A DNA stretch of 64,000 nucleotides from Terriglobus albidus (lineage in GTDB: Bacteria; Acidobacteriota; Terriglobia; Terriglobales; Acidobacteriaceae): the NCBI RefSeq assembly GCF_008000815.1, contig NZ_CP042806.1:2232001-2296000 (forward strand). The letters run 5' to 3'. Every line of letters begins with the position of its first letter. The stretch's first letter is position 1. Of the stretch, positions 16,274 through 25,751 are shown one piece after another. Position numbers and translations under genes: made by a program. The notes beneath the pieces were generated by a model. That model made no database searches. It was not told the origin of the DNA and saw only the letters and a program-made list of their open reading frames with translations.

Positions 16274-16302
16274 TTGACAGTCATTTGCCTTCTGCCTATA
16301 TA
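16274..16302 (+). promoter_or_regulatory. Sigma70-type promoter of the TonB receptor gene
   Basis: TTGACA at 16274-16279 and TATATA at 16297-16302 with a 17-bp spacer, an ideal layout. It precedes a leader of about 110 nt. Confidence 0.75.
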
Positions 16303-16321
16303 TTTTTGCCCGCGTAATAAA
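16301..16321 (+). promoter_or_regulatory. Candidate ROK-regulator operator 1
   Basis: TATTTTTGCCCGCGTAATAA overlapping and following the -10 box. It resembles the elements at 19781-19800 and 27038-27058 in the same locus (TATT..CG..AATAAA form). Assignment to the ROK regulator at 25752 is inference. Confidence 0.4.
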
Positions 16322-16348
16322 GCCGTCAAAGACGGAACTCTAAAAGCA

Positions 16349-16393
16349 GGTTGCCCTGTAACGCGGGGAAGTCCTCTTCCACACAGGGCAGCC
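16349..16393 (+). promoter_or_regulatory. Nested stem-loop in the 5' leader of the TonB receptor mRNA
   Basis: Outer 11-bp stem (16349-16359 with 16383-16393, core TGCCCTGT/ACAGGGCA) encloses an inner 5-bp stem GGAAG/CTTCC with a TCCT loop. The GGGGG ribosome site follows about 20 bases later. A smaller hairpin CCGTC-AAA-GACGG lies just upstream. Could be an RNA-stability or attenuation element; no known riboswitch class recognised. Confidence 0.5.
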
Positions 16394-16422
16394 ACAGGAA
16401 GTCATTGAAACAGGGGGCGTAT

Positions 16423-19400
16423 ATGAAGCGAAGGCTTCTGATGTTTTTCCTAGTACTTATTTCGTCGATAGGAATTTCCGCAGCTCAGGCCGTGGACAGC
16501 CAGCAAATCACTGGTACTGTCACGGATCCATCGGGTGCGGCGATTCCTCAGGCTGATATCACGGTAACCAATGAAGCCACGGGCGTCAGCCGCGCGGTAA
16601 AGTCCAACGAGGACGGCAATTATGTCGTTCTGAACGTGCCCGTCGGTAAGTACACCCTTACCACGTCCGTATCCGGCTTCAAGAAGTCAGTGATTGCGGG
16701 CGTCCAGGTGGATGTGGGCGGAAAGCCTTCCGTTCCCATCACTCTCACCCTTGGACAGGCGACGGAAACGGTTGAAGTGCAGGCGGGTGTCGTTATGATC
16801 CAGACGACGACCCCTGAAATTGGCGGTGTTATCACCAGCCAGGAAGCTACACAGATTCAGCTAAACGGCCGCAACTACGTTCAGTTGCTTACATTGCAGC
16901 CTGGTGTTTCCACAACCGTGGCCAGCGGCTTCAATATCTTCGGAACCTATGGCGTGAATGGCAACTCGCAATCGGTCAATGGTATCCGTACCGACTCAGC
17001 AAACTACTTCATTGACGGCGTCGACAACAAGGACAACGGCGGTGGCGGCAATAACTTCGTGAACATCTCGCCCGACTCGTTGCAGCAATTCCGTAATGTG
17101 GCTTCCAGCTACGACGCCAGCTACGGCGGCACCTCGGGCGCGACGGTGTCCGTTGCCATCAAGAGCGGTGGCCGTGACTTTCACGGCAGCGCGTACGAGC
17201 ACATCCGCAATGATGCAATTCAGGCTTACCCCTATCGCTTCCTGAGCCAGACCACGACTCCGATAAAGGCGCCACTTCGCTACAACGACTTTGGCTGGAC
17301 GCTGGGTGGTCCGGTCTGGATTCCCGGGGTCTTCAACCGGAACCGTGAAAAGCTCTTCTTCTTCGCCGCCCAGGAGTTCAAGCGGCTGCGGAACTCAACA
17401 GCGACAGTGATCGCAGTACCGACTCCGACGGAGATGGCGAAGGCGCTTAGCGCTGGCTCGACAGCGACCGGACGGGCATTGGCTGCCACCGTGCTGACTG
17501 ACCCTACTGGCGGCTTTAACTATCTGAGTCTGAACAATAACAACCAGTCCGAGTGGCTGATCAAGGTCGATTACAACCTGAATGAGAAGAACCAGATCAG
17601 CGGACGCTTTGTTCACGACAATGTTCTGAACGTCGGCAATCCGACCAACTTTGTTATCTACGACAGAACGATTCCCGGCCTTACATCTTCGGCTTCCTGG
17701 ACGCATGCGTTCAATTCGAAGATCGTCAACGTTCTTACTGGCTCCTATTCAGGCAACATCATCAATGAAGGCAATAACATTCGCGCAAATCCTCAGTTCA
17801 GGGGAGCAAAGATTCTTCGCTCTGACTATGGGATGACGTATAAAACGCTCTACAGCGCCTCGAACATCATTCCCCAGATAAGCCTCGCCGGCTACAGTAA
17901 CCCCAATGTCAGTCCGCGTCAGTTCGATAATTACCAACGCATCTATGCAATAAAGAACGACCTCTCGATGGTCTTTGGGAACCACTCCTTGAAGGCTGGT
18001 GGATACTTCTGGAGAGCGCGTAAGAACCAGACGGCCCCCCCGGCGCTGAATGGCCAGTTCACCTTCAATTCGCCTGCCAACGCTGCGCTGGGTACAACAG
18101 CGAAGGAGGAGACACTCAAGAGCCTCTTCAACGGAAACTTCGCAAGCTACACCGAAGGCAGCAATATTCCCCAGATTCAGGCGCGCTTTCCACAATTCGA
18201 AACCTATGTCCAGGATGACTGGACTGTAACCCGCCGTTTGACGGTGAACTTAGGACTTCGTTGGCAGCTGATGCCTCCGATCTCCAGCTGGCCTAACAAC
18301 ACCGCTTTCTTCGATCCGACTCTGTTCGATCAGACGAAGGCAGCAACGATCGGCTCGAACGGAAGCATTACCTCCAATCCTTCGCCGTACAACGGGCTCG
18401 TGCTGCCTGGCACCGGCTTCTCCGACAAGGCGAAGCAGGTGGTAGCGCCATCCGTATACAACAATCCGGCGGTGCAGGCGCTGTTCCGCAACAAGCCCGG
18501 CGGTATTGTCGAGACGAAGTACAACACCTTCGCGCCTCGTGTAGGTTTCGCCTACGATCTGAGCGGCAAGCAGGAAACCGTGCTCCACGGCGGCTATGGC
18601 ATGTCGTACGAACGTGTTGAGGGTAACTATATCTATGGTGCGGCTTCACAGTTGCCGTTTGTAGCAGTGGCTTCACTGGCCAGCGCGGGTAACGCCGATA
18701 GCCTTGGCAGCATTGGAACGGCAGCGACGCCGACCAATATCACCAACTCAGCCGATATGAGTCTGTCTCCGCCGCGGATTCACAACTACAGCGTGGGTAT
18801 CCAGCACAAATTGTTCGACAACACGTCTCTGGAACTGAACTACGTCGGTTCGCGTGCCGCCAACCTAACCTATCGCAAAAACCTGAATCAAGCTGCTGCC
18901 GGTACAGAGCAGGCGAATCCAGGTGTGCAGCGTAATGCTCTTCGTCCATACCGTGGGTATGGTGAGATCTACCAGTACACCAACGGCGCTCATGCGAACT
19001 ACAACTCGTTGCAGTTCCGCATGCAGACCCGTTTCAAGCAGGGTGGACTTGTAACTATCTCCTATACCTGGTCTAAGGCTCTGACGATGGGCTCGGCCTT
19101 CGATTACCAGCCGCAGGACAGCCTCAACCTTGCGGCTGATTACGGTCCGGCAAACTTCAACCAGCCAAAGATTTTCGTTGCCAGCTATGTCTATCCCATT
19201 CCGTTCTGGCGGAACGGGAAGGAGTGGTACAAGCGCGCGATCGGAGACTGGCAGGTTTCCGGTGTGACTCGTATCGCAAATGGCCTTCCGATCAACGTCA
19301 TCCAGGCCTCTGGTCTGTCGGTTGCTGGCAACCTGGTCACCACGGCCAACGTTGCCCAGCGTCCGAACCTGGTTGGTAATCCGTACGCCAACAATGGTAA

Positions 19401-19698
19401 GCAGTATCTGAACCCTGCTGCGTTTGCCACCCCGGCGGCCGGAACCTACGGCAACCTGGGCTACGACGCCATCAAGGGACCGCTATTCAACAATTGGGAT
19501 GCTGCGGTGCAGAAGAACATTCCGATCCACGAGCAGATTGGCGCAGAGTTCCGTGCTGAGATGTTCAACGTGCCCAATCACATGTCCATGTTCACGATTG
19601 CCAACACGCTGGGTGCCTCGACCTTCGGCCAGGTAACCAGTTCCACCGGCGCGACGGACCCTCGGACCATGGAATTCGTTCTCCGCGTTCATTTCTAA
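16423..19698 (+). CDS. TonB-dependent receptor with carboxypeptidase-regulatory N-terminal domain (Oar-like)
   Basis: 1091 residues from ATG 16423, preceded by GGGGG. Signal peptide LLMFFLVLISSIGISAAQA, then a carboxypeptidase-regulatory-like beta-sandwich (about 28-110: ITGTVTDPSGAAIPQADITV, GNYVVLNVPVGKYTL). A plug domain with QLNGRNYVQLLTLQPGVS and YFIDGVDNKDNGGGGNNF follows, then a long outer-membrane beta barrel with DWTVTRRLTVNLGLRWQL and a C-terminal phenylalanine (LRVHF). This is the acidobacterial Oar-like receptor type, thought to import oligosaccharides or other large ligands with TonB/ExbBD energy. As first gene of the locus it is the likely entry route for the glycoside degraded by the downstream enzymes. 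Strong promoter and structured leader upstream, terminator downstream. Confidence 0.93.
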   Translation: MKRRLLMFFLVLISSIGISAAQAVDSQQITGTVTDPSGAAIPQADITVTNEATGVSRAVKSNEDGNYVVLNVPVGKYTLTTSVSGFKKSVIAGVQVDVGGKPSVPITLTLGQATETVEVQAGVVMIQTTTPEIGGVITSQEATQIQLNGRNYVQLLTLQPGVSTTVASGFNIFGTYGVNGNSQSVNGIRTDSANYFIDGVDNKDNGGGGNNFVNISPDSLQQFRNVASSYDASYGGTSGATVSVAIKSGGRDFHGSAYEHIRNDAIQAYPYRFLSQTTTPIKAPLRYNDFGWTLGGPVWIPGVFNRNREKLFFFAAQEFKRLRNSTATVIAVPTPTEMAKALSAGSTATGRALAATVLTDPTGGFNYLSLNNNNQSEWLIKVDYNLNEKNQISGRFVHDNVLNVGNPTNFVIYDRTIPGLTSSASWTHAFNSKIVNVLTGSYSGNIINEGNNIRANPQFRGAKILRSDYGMTYKTLYSASNIIPQISLAGYSNPNVSPRQFDNYQRIYAIKNDLSMVFGNHSLKAGGYFWRARKNQTAPPALNGQFTFNSPANAALGTTAKEETLKSLFNGNFASYTEGSNIPQIQARFPQFETYVQDDWTVTRRLTVNLGLRWQLMPPISSWPNNTAFFDPTLFDQTKAATIGSNGSITSNPSPYNGLVLPGTGFSDKAKQVVAPSVYNNPAVQALFRNKPGGIVETKYNTFAPRVGFAYDLSGKQETVLHGGYGMSYERVEGNYIYGAASQLPFVAVASLASAGNADSLGSIGTAATPTNITNSADMSLSPPRIHNYSVGIQHKLFDNTSLELNYVGSRAANLTYRKNLNQAAAGTEQANPGVQRNALRPYRGYGEIYQYTNGAHANYNSLQFRMQTRFKQGGLVTISYTWSKALTMGSAFDYQPQDSLNLAADYGPANFNQPKIFVASYVYPIPFWRNGKEWYKRAIGDWQVSGVTRIANGLPINVIQASGLSVAGNLVTTANVAQRPNLVGNPYANNGKQYLNPAAFATPAAGTYGNLGYDAIKGPLFNNWDAAVQKNIPIHEQIGAEFRAEMFNVPNHMSMFTIANTLGASTFGQVTSSTGATDPRTMEFVLRVHF

Positions 19699-19707
19699 CC
19701 TCCAACG

Positions 19708-19730
19708 GGCCCCGGTTTTATGCCGGGGCC
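19708..19730 (+). terminator. Intrinsic terminator after the TonB receptor gene
   Basis: Perfect 8-bp stem GGCCCCGG/CCGGGGCC, loop TTTTATG, followed by TGCATTTTCC. It separates receptor transcription from the cytochrome promoter at 19755. Confidence 0.8.
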
Positions 19731-19754
19731 TGCATTTTCCCTGGACAACCCCGC

Positions 19755-19784
19755 TTGACACGCGATTTTCGCGCCTCTTATATT
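19755..19784 (+). promoter_or_regulatory. Sigma70-type promoter of the cytochrome/quinoprotein operon
   Basis: TTGACA at 19755-19760 and TATATT at 19779-19784 with an 18-bp spacer, 80-110 bp before the cytochrome gene. Confidence 0.72.
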
Positions 19785-19800
19785 CGAGGCGGAAAATAAA
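19781..19800 (+). promoter_or_regulatory. Candidate ROK-regulator operator 2
   Basis: TATTCGAGGCGGAAAATAAA directly at and after the -10 box. It shares CGGAAAATAAA with the xylB promoter element at 27038-27058. Confidence 0.45.
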
Positions 19801-19866
19801 TCCATTTCTATTACGGCTGCGCCTTGCTTCTAATGGAGTTTGCGCGGCGCAAGAAGCGAAGGTTCG

Positions 19867-20730
19867 ATGAGGCTCCGTTCCCGAAACATCCTGCTGGCCG
19901 CTGCGGTGGCGGCGCCAGTGATGCTGTTTACCTTTAGCCGTATGACAGCTCAGGCCCCACAGACTCCTGGTCAAAGACCCACTCCTGCTCAGAGACCCAG
20001 TTGGACGGTGGGGTCACAAGGTCCTCTGCCGGAGCATGCCAAGTTCACGCCGCTGCAGGCAGAGAGCGGTGGAGCGCTCTTCATCCAGAACTGCGCCTTC
20101 TGCCATGGCAAAGACGCCGGCGGTGGCGAGACCGGGCCCGACCTGACACGCTCGAAGCTGGTGACCGGTGATAAGAACGGCGAGGCGATCGGTGCAGTCA
20201 TCCGCAATGGCCGTCTGGATAAGGGGATGCCGCGCTTCAGCCTGTCGGATACGGAAATCCTGAACCTCGTAGCGTTTATTCACACCCAGCAGGATGCCTC
20301 CATGTCGCAGTCGGGCAATCGCCGTGGTGTCGACGAGAGCGACCTGCATACCGGCAATGCCGATGCAGGCAAGAAGTATTTTGAAGGACCGGGCGGGTGC
20401 ACGCAGTGCCACTCGGCGACGGGCGATCTGGCCGGGATTGCCTCGAAGTTCAGCGGCCTCAGGCTCGAGATGCAGATGCTGTATCCCCGCGACGCGAAGA
20501 CGAAGGCGACGGTGAAGACCAAGTCCGGCCAGACCTTTGCCGGCACCGTCGAGTATGAAGACGAGTTCACGCTCGGCATTCGCGATAGCTCCGGTATCTA
20601 TCACTCGTGGCCGATGACTGCGATCACGGCAAAGCTCGATAAGCCGGTTGAGGCTCACGTAACCGCCATGAGCAAGTACACCGATGACGACATTCACAAT
20701 GTTCTCGCGTATATCCAAACCCTTAAGTAA
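19867..20730 (+). CDS. Exported di-heme c-type cytochrome with Sm-like insert
   Basis: 287 residues from ATG 19867 (AAGG upstream). Signal region ILLAAAVAAPVMLFTFSRM, then a first cytochrome c domain with CAFCH, distal methionine in KGMPRFS, and helix ILNLVAFIH. A second CxxCH (CTQCH) follows. Between it and its probable distal Met (AMSKYTDDDI) lies a beta-rich stretch, TVKTKSGQTFAGTVEYEDEF through IYHSWPMTAI, resembling a small Sm-like barrel. It overlaps or abuts the quinoprotein gene, so it is the obvious electron acceptor for periplasmic sugar or alcohol oxidation, passing electrons to the respiratory chain. Confidence 0.9.
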   Translation: MRLRSRNILLAAAVAAPVMLFTFSRMTAQAPQTPGQRPTPAQRPSWTVGSQGPLPEHAKFTPLQAESGGALFIQNCAFCHGKDAGGGETGPDLTRSKLVTGDKNGEAIGAVIRNGRLDKGMPRFSLSDTEILNLVAFIHTQQDASMSQSGNRRGVDESDLHTGNADAGKKYFEGPGGCTQCHSATGDLAGIASKFSGLRLEMQMLYPRDAKTKATVKTKSGQTFAGTVEYEDEFTLGIRDSSGIYHSWPMTAITAKLDKPVEAHVTAMSKYTDDDIHNVLAYIQTLK

Positions 20731-20761
20731 GGAAAGAGAGCGCACGTTGAAGCAGGTCCGG

Positions 20762-22354
20762 ATGAATTGGAAAAAGAGTGCACGGGTGCTGACGCTGGCT
20801 GCTGCCGCGACTGTCACCACGGGTTTGAATGCGCAGAACGTCGATAGTGCGATGCTGAAGAATCCTCCGCGCGATAGCTGGCTGGGATATCACGGTGACT
20901 ACTCCGGCCGCCGCCACAGCGCCCTGACGGAGATCAATACGCGCAACGTCAGCGGGCTGTCGCTGGGATGGGCCTTTCAGACACAACAGAACGGCGTTCT
21001 GAAGGCGACGCCGATCCTGGCGGACGGCATTCTGTACTTCACCCTGCCGGACCACGTGTGGGCTATCGACGCGCGTTCCGGTCACCAGTTGTGGCACTAC
21101 GCCGCCCCGCCGACCAAGGCGTTCCACATCGGTCAGCGTGGTGTCAGCATTCTGAAGGACAAGCTCTACTACATGACCTCGGACGCGCATCTGCAGGCGC
21201 TGGATGCGAAGACCGGCAACGTGTTGTGGGATGTGGAGGTCGCTGACTCGAAGAAGGGGCAGTGGGCAACGATGTCTCCGCTCATCGTTGGCAATCACGT
21301 CCTGGTGGGAGCGTCGGGCGACTTCGATAATCTGCAGGGCTTTCTGCGCGCTGTCGATCCGGATACCGGAAAGACACAGTGGACGTTTTATTCCACACCC
21401 ACGGTCGATACACCACGGGTCGCCTACAGCGGCAACATGTGGATGACCGGTACCTACGATCCGGAGCTGAACCTGATCTACTTCGGCACAGGCAATCCTT
21501 CGCCAGTGCTGAATGGTAAGGTGCGGCCGGGCGACAACCTTTATACCTGCACGATCCTGGCGCTTGATCCCGAGACCGGCAAGCTGGTGTGGCACTTCCA
21601 GCCTTCACCGCACGACACCCACGACTGGGACGCGGTGGAGATTCCAGTACTGGCCGACGGCCTCTTTGATGGCAAGCCGCGCAAGATGCTGATGCAGGCT
21701 TCGCGTAACGGCTACTTCTTCGTGATCGATCGCACGAACGGCAAGAACATGCTGACCACAACCTTCGGTCCTGTGAACTGGACGAAGGGTGTGGATAAGG
21801 ATGGCCGGCCGATTCCGAATCCGGATAAGGAGCCCGCTCCGGATGGACGCCTGATCGCACCGGACGAGGGCGGCATGACGAACTACCGTTCGCCTAGCTT
21901 CGATCCGAAGACTGGTTTGTTTATCGTGAGCGCTTCGCCGAGCTACAGCCTCTACTTCAATAAGCCCGCCGACGGCGCATATGGCTGGGCCGGAGCGGAC
22001 TACGGCCTGTGGAGCAAGGGTGTCCTGGATGCGATCGACTACAAGACCGGCAAGATTCGGTGGTCGCATGAGCTCGGCCAGCGTGCGGGCTCGGGCGTTC
22101 TGACTACAGAAGGCGGACTGACCTTTACCGGTGATGCAACCGGGAACTTTCTGGCGCTGGATACAGCGACCGGCAAGACGCTATGGCATGCCGGCGCCGG
22201 CGGGCAGATTGCGTCGTCGCCTATCAGTTACGAACTGGACGGGCATCAGTACATCCTGACCAGCGGCGGCAATGTGATGTTTGCCTGGCGCCTGCCGGAG
22301 GCTCCTGCGGCGCCCGCAGCGAAGCGGACTCCAACTGCAGCAACAACGAAGTAA
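20762..22354 (+). CDS. PQQ-type quinoprotein dehydrogenase, beta-propeller
   Basis: 530 residues from ATG 20762 (AGG upstream; a TTG at 20747 is possible). Signal peptide ARVLTLAAAATVTTGLNAQ. Eight-bladed quinoprotein propeller with tryptophan-docking repeats such as AIDARSGHQLWHY, ALDAKTGNVLWDV, ALDPETGKLVWHF and ALDTATGKTLWHA, the entry motif HSALTEINTRNVSGL, and HDTHDWD holding the likely catalytic/metal aspartate. No fused cytochrome; the preceding gene provides it. Acidobacterial members of this group are numerous and mostly uncharacterised, and some may not bind PQQ; no PQQ synthesis genes are in the window. Predicted to oxidise a sugar or alcohol in the periplasm. Confidence 0.87.
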   Translation: MNWKKSARVLTLAAAATVTTGLNAQNVDSAMLKNPPRDSWLGYHGDYSGRRHSALTEINTRNVSGLSLGWAFQTQQNGVLKATPILADGILYFTLPDHVWAIDARSGHQLWHYAAPPTKAFHIGQRGVSILKDKLYYMTSDAHLQALDAKTGNVLWDVEVADSKKGQWATMSPLIVGNHVLVGASGDFDNLQGFLRAVDPDTGKTQWTFYSTPTVDTPRVAYSGNMWMTGTYDPELNLIYFGTGNPSPVLNGKVRPGDNLYTCTILALDPETGKLVWHFQPSPHDTHDWDAVEIPVLADGLFDGKPRKMLMQASRNGYFFVIDRTNGKNMLTTTFGPVNWTKGVDKDGRPIPNPDKEPAPDGRLIAPDEGGMTNYRSPSFDPKTGLFIVSASPSYSLYFNKPADGAYGWAGADYGLWSKGVLDAIDYKTGKIRWSHELGQRAGSGVLTTEGGLTFTGDATGNFLALDTATGKTLWHAGAGGQIASSPISYELDGHQYILTSGGNVMFAWRLPEAPAAPAAKRTPTAATTK

Positions 22355-22367
22355 GAAGAGGCAAATC

Positions 22368-23345
22368 ATGAAGCATTGGTTTCTTGCACTCGCAGTTGGC
22401 TTTGGCTCGCTGACACCGGCGGCGATGGCCGCATCGAAGATTCACGTTCTTATCCTTGACGGTGAGAGCGCGGCTCCTTATCACAACTGGGCGGCTGAGA
22501 CGCCGGTCCTGAAACAGGAGCTGGAGGAGACAGGCCTCTTCGATGTAGAGGTGCTGACGATTCAAAAGGACGGCGACTTCTCTCAGTTCCATCCCGCGTG
22601 GTCAAAGTATCAGGCAGTGGTGCTGAACTACGACGCTCCGGATGAGCGCTGGTCGAGCGAGGTGAAGTCTTCCTTCGAGCAGTACATGAAGAATGGCGGC
22701 GGTCTGGTGACGATCCATGCTGCCGATAATGCCTTTCCCGATTGGGTTGCTTTCAACGAGATGACCGGTATCGGCGGATGGCGCGGACGCACCGAGAAGG
22801 CTGGTCCGCACTGGGTTTATAAGGATAGCAAGCTGGTCGCCGACGACAAGCCGGGCCGGGCAGGTTCTCATGGTTTGCGGCTTCCATTCCAACTCACGGT
22901 GCGCGACGCCAACCACCCCATTACCAAGGGACTACCGAAGCAGTGGATGCACCAGGGCGATGAGATGTATGCCAATATGCGTGGCCCCGGCAAGATGACC
23001 GTGTTGGCCACCGCCTATTCTGACCCCGAGAACCACGGTACTGGTTTTGACGAGCCGATGCTGATGGTCTCGCAGTTCGGGAAGGGACGCATCTTCCATT
23101 CGACACTGGGGCACGATGTGATGGCGATCAGCTCTGAGGATTACGTGGTGACCTTCCAGCGCGGTGTGGAGTGGGTTGCGACCGGCAAGGTGACTCAGCC
23201 TGTTCCTGCCTCGTTTCCGACCGCGAACTCGGTGAGCTATCGTACCGATCTGGCGGCGAAGGATCCGCACTACAGCAAAGGGCTGAACCCGATGGATGGG
23301 CCGCCGCCGATGCGCCCGGCTCCACAACCCACGCCGCAGAAGTAA
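22368..23345 (+). CDS. Secreted ThuA-domain protein
   Basis: 325 residues from ATG 22368. Signal peptide FLALAVGFGSLTPAAMA, then a ThuA (class I glutamine amidotransferase-like) domain: IHVLILDGESAAPYHNW, YQAVVLNYDAP, YMKNGGGLVTIHAADNAF, EMTGIGGWRGR, ITKGLPKQWMHQGDEMYANM and GKGRIFHSTLGHD. ThuA-type proteins accompany keto-sugar pathways; in Sinorhizobium ThuAB acts on trehalose through 3-keto derivatives. The nucleophile cysteine of amidotransferases is absent, as is normal for the family. Position between the quinoprotein and the sugar isomerase, 13 bp after the former, indicates one operon. Likely periplasmic, acting on an oxidised glycoside; exact reaction unknown. Confidence 0.88.
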   Translation: MKHWFLALAVGFGSLTPAAMAASKIHVLILDGESAAPYHNWAAETPVLKQELEETGLFDVEVLTIQKDGDFSQFHPAWSKYQAVVLNYDAPDERWSSEVKSSFEQYMKNGGGLVTIHAADNAFPDWVAFNEMTGIGGWRGRTEKAGPHWVYKDSKLVADDKPGRAGSHGLRLPFQLTVRDANHPITKGLPKQWMHQGDEMYANMRGPGKMTVLATAYSDPENHGTGFDEPMLMVSQFGKGRIFHSTLGHDVMAISSEDYVVTFQRGVEWVATGKVTQPVPASFPTANSVSYRTDLAAKDPHYSKGLNPMDGPPPMRPAPQPTPQK

Positions 23346-23372
23346 GATGGTCGGGAGAGAACATCGCAAATC

Positions 23373-24440
23373 ATGAAGACGATTAAGGGACCTGGAATCT
23401 TTCTTGCGCAGTTTGCCGGCGATGAACCGCCATTCAACTCACTGAACGAGATCTGCAAATGGGCCGCCGGAATCGGCTTCAAGGGGGTGCAGATTCCCAC
23501 CTGGGATGGCCGCTTGTTCGATCTGAAGCGCGCCGCAGAAAGCACAGCCTATTGCGATGAAGTCCGTGGGATTGCGGCATCGCATGGTCTGGCGATTACG
23601 GAGCTCTCTACACATCTGCAGGGGCAGCTCGTTGCTGCTCATCCGGCCTACGATGCGCTCTTCGACAGCTTTGCGCCAGCGTCCCTGCACGGCAAGCCTG
23701 CTGCGCGTACGGAGTGGGCAATCGAGCAGCTTCGTTTCGCAGCGAAGGCTTCGCGAAACCTGGGACTCGATCGTCATGCCACGTTCTCAGGAGCGTTGGC
23801 ATGGCCGTATCTCTATCCCTGGCCGCAGCGTCCTGCCGGCCTGGTCGAGACCGCCTTCGGAGAGCTGGCGAAGCGTTGGCTGCCGCTGTTGAATTTCTTC
23901 GACGAGCAGGGCGTGGATGTCTGCTACGAGATCCATCCTGGCGAAGACCTGCACGACGGTTCATCGTTTGAGATGTTCCTGGACCTGGTGAATGGCCACA
24001 AGCGTTGCAACCTGCTTTACGACCCCAGCCACTTTATTCTGCAGGGGCTGGATTACCTGGAGTACATCGACCTGTATCACGACCGCATCAAGATGTTTCA
24101 CGTCAAGGACGCCGAGTTCCGGCCGACGGGACGGCAGGGCGTCTATGGCGGCTTCCAATCTTGGGCGAATCGCGCGGGCCGTTTCCGTTCGCTGGGCGAT
24201 GGCCAGGTGGACTTCAAGGCGATCTTCTCCAAGCTGACGCAATATGGCTTTGACGGTTGGGCAGTGATGGAGTGGGAGTGCTGCATCAAGAGCTCCGAGC
24301 AGGGCGCTCGTGAAGGAGCGCCGTTCATCCAGAGCTGCATCATTCAGGCGGTGGAGAAGGCGTTCGATGACTTCGCCGGAGCGGCGACCGATCAGCAGAT
24401 GCTCGACAACCTGCTTGGTATTGGAAGGAAGGACGCATGA
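23373..24440 (+). CDS. Sugar phosphate isomerase/epimerase-like TIM barrel
   Basis: 355 residues, no export signal. An AP-endonuclease-2/xylose-isomerase-like TIM barrel: GIGFKGVQIPTWDGRLFDL, GLAITELSTHLQGQL, VCYEIHPGEDLHDG, NLLYDPSHFILQGLDYLEYI, IKMFHVKDAEFRP and GWAVMEWECC. The Glu/Asp/His set for a divalent metal is present (EIHPGED, DPSHF, HVKDAE, EWEC). Its stop overlaps the next oxidoreductase start in an ATGA junction, and this isomerase-Gfo/Idh pair is typical of inositol- and keto-sugar routes. Probably isomerises or epimerises the keto-sugar in the cytoplasm. Confidence 0.88.
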   Translation: MKTIKGPGIFLAQFAGDEPPFNSLNEICKWAAGIGFKGVQIPTWDGRLFDLKRAAESTAYCDEVRGIAASHGLAITELSTHLQGQLVAAHPAYDALFDSFAPASLHGKPAARTEWAIEQLRFAAKASRNLGLDRHATFSGALAWPYLYPWPQRPAGLVETAFGELAKRWLPLLNFFDEQGVDVCYEIHPGEDLHDGSSFEMFLDLVNGHKRCNLLYDPSHFILQGLDYLEYIDLYHDRIKMFHVKDAEFRPTGRQGVYGGFQSWANRAGRFRSLGDGQVDFKAIFSKLTQYGFDGWAVMEWECCIKSSEQGAREGAPFIQSCIIQAVEKAFDDFAGAATDQQMLDNLLGIGRKDA

Positions 24441-25585
24441 GCAAGAAGCTCGGACGGAAGCTGCGCCTGGGCATGGTAGGTGGAGGCCCGGGAGCCTTCA
24501 TCGGAGAGGTGCATCGCATTGCGGCACGCTTTGATGGCAAGTATGAGCTGGTAGCCGCGGCGTTGTCTTCCAATGCGGAGAAGTCGAAGACCTTTGCTGC
24601 AGAGTTGGGAATTCCGCGCGCGTACGGAAGCTTCGCCGAAATGGCTGAAGTGGAGTCGAAGCGCGAGGACGGCATCGACGTCGTTGCGATTGTGACGCCG
24701 AACGACACGCACTACGCGATTGCCAAGGCATTCCTTGACGCTGGTATCCACGTCATGTGCGACAAGCCCATGACGACCACGCTGGACGACGCGATCAAGC
24801 TGGCTGAAGAGGTTGAGCGCTCGGGCCTGATCTTCGCGCTGACACATACGTACTCGGGTTACCCGATTGTGCGGCAGATGCGCAGCATCGTGGAGAGCGG
24901 CGTACTCGGCAAGGTCCGCATGATCAATGTGGAGTATGTGCAGGGCTGGCTGGCGACTCCGCTTGAGAGCTCGGGATCAAACAAGCAGGCGGAGTGGCGC
25001 ACCGATCCCAAGCGCAGCGGTCCGGCTGGGTGCCTGGGTGACATTGGAACGCACGCCTATCATTTGGCCTATTTTGTCGGTGGCCTGGAGCCGGCATCGA
25101 TCTCTGCCGACCTGACGACCTTTGTCGAAGGGCGCCGGCTGGATGACAACGTCCAGGCGATGATCCGTTACGAGGGCGGAGCCAAGGCAAGTCTGTGGTC
25201 GTCGCAGATCGCCATTGGGAATGAGAACAACCTGAATCTGCGTATCTACGGCGAAGCCGGTTCGCTGGAATGGAACCAGGAGAATCCGAACTACGCACGC
25301 TACACGCCGCTGAATCAGCCGACGCAGATTCTGAGTCGGGGTGGTGGAGCGTTGAATGCCGCGGCGGCACGGTTGCCCGCAGGGCATCCCGAGGGATACT
25401 TCGAGGCCTTTGCGCAGCTCTATGCCGATCTGGCGGAGCGTATTACGGCCCGGCTGGAAGAGCGTGATCCTGCACCGGCGTCGTTGTTGCTGCCGACCTG
25501 CCAGGATGGCGTAAACGGACTGAAGTTTATTGAGGCGGCATTGCGCTCCTCAGCGAACCAATCTTCCTGGACATCGCTTAAGTAG
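24437..25585 (+). CDS. Gfo/Idh/MocA-family oxidoreductase (cytoplasmic)
   Basis: 382 residues. N-terminal dinucleotide fold with [18 protein letters not shown], then [20 protein letters not shown] and the CDKPM motif with the family's catalytic-lysine position. The C-terminal substrate domain includes [17 protein letters not shown] (the D..H pair used in catalysis) and [20 protein letters not shown]. Lacks an export signal, unlike the TAT-bearing homologue at 30163. ATGA overlap with the isomerase gene shows tight coupling. Predicted to interconvert a hydroxyl and keto group on a sugar with NAD(P); substrate unknown, with pentose or glycoside favoured by context. Confidence 0.9.
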   Translation: MSKKLGRKLRLGMVGGGPGAFIGEVHRIAARFDGKYELVAAALSSNAEKSKTFAAELGIPRAYGSFAEMAEVESKREDGIDVVAIVTPNDTHYAIAKAFLDAGIHVMCDKPMTTTLDDAIKLAEEVERSGLIFALTHTYSGYPIVRQMRSIVESGVLGKVRMINVEYVQGWLATPLESSGSNKQAEWRTDPKRSGPAGCLGDIGTHAYHLAYFVGGLEPASISADLTTFVEGRRLDDNVQAMIRYEGGAKASLWSSQIAIGNENNLNLRIYGEAGSLEWNQENPNYARYTPLNQPTQILSRGGGALNAAAARLPAGHPEGYFEAFAQLYADLAERITARLEERDPAPASLLLPTCQDGVNGLKFIEAALRSSANQSSWTSLK

Positions 25586-25751
25586 TTACGGCGATGTGAC
25601 TTGCTGTCGTACCATGGTGGCACTAGAGCATTTTCCCTGTTGCTGGGTATCCCGGAAGAGGAGTGCAGCGGCGTTTTCATTGCGGAAAACGCCCATAGAT
25701 ACGGAAGCCCGACTCTACACCTACAGGGAAAAGGCACAACTGATCGGTACG

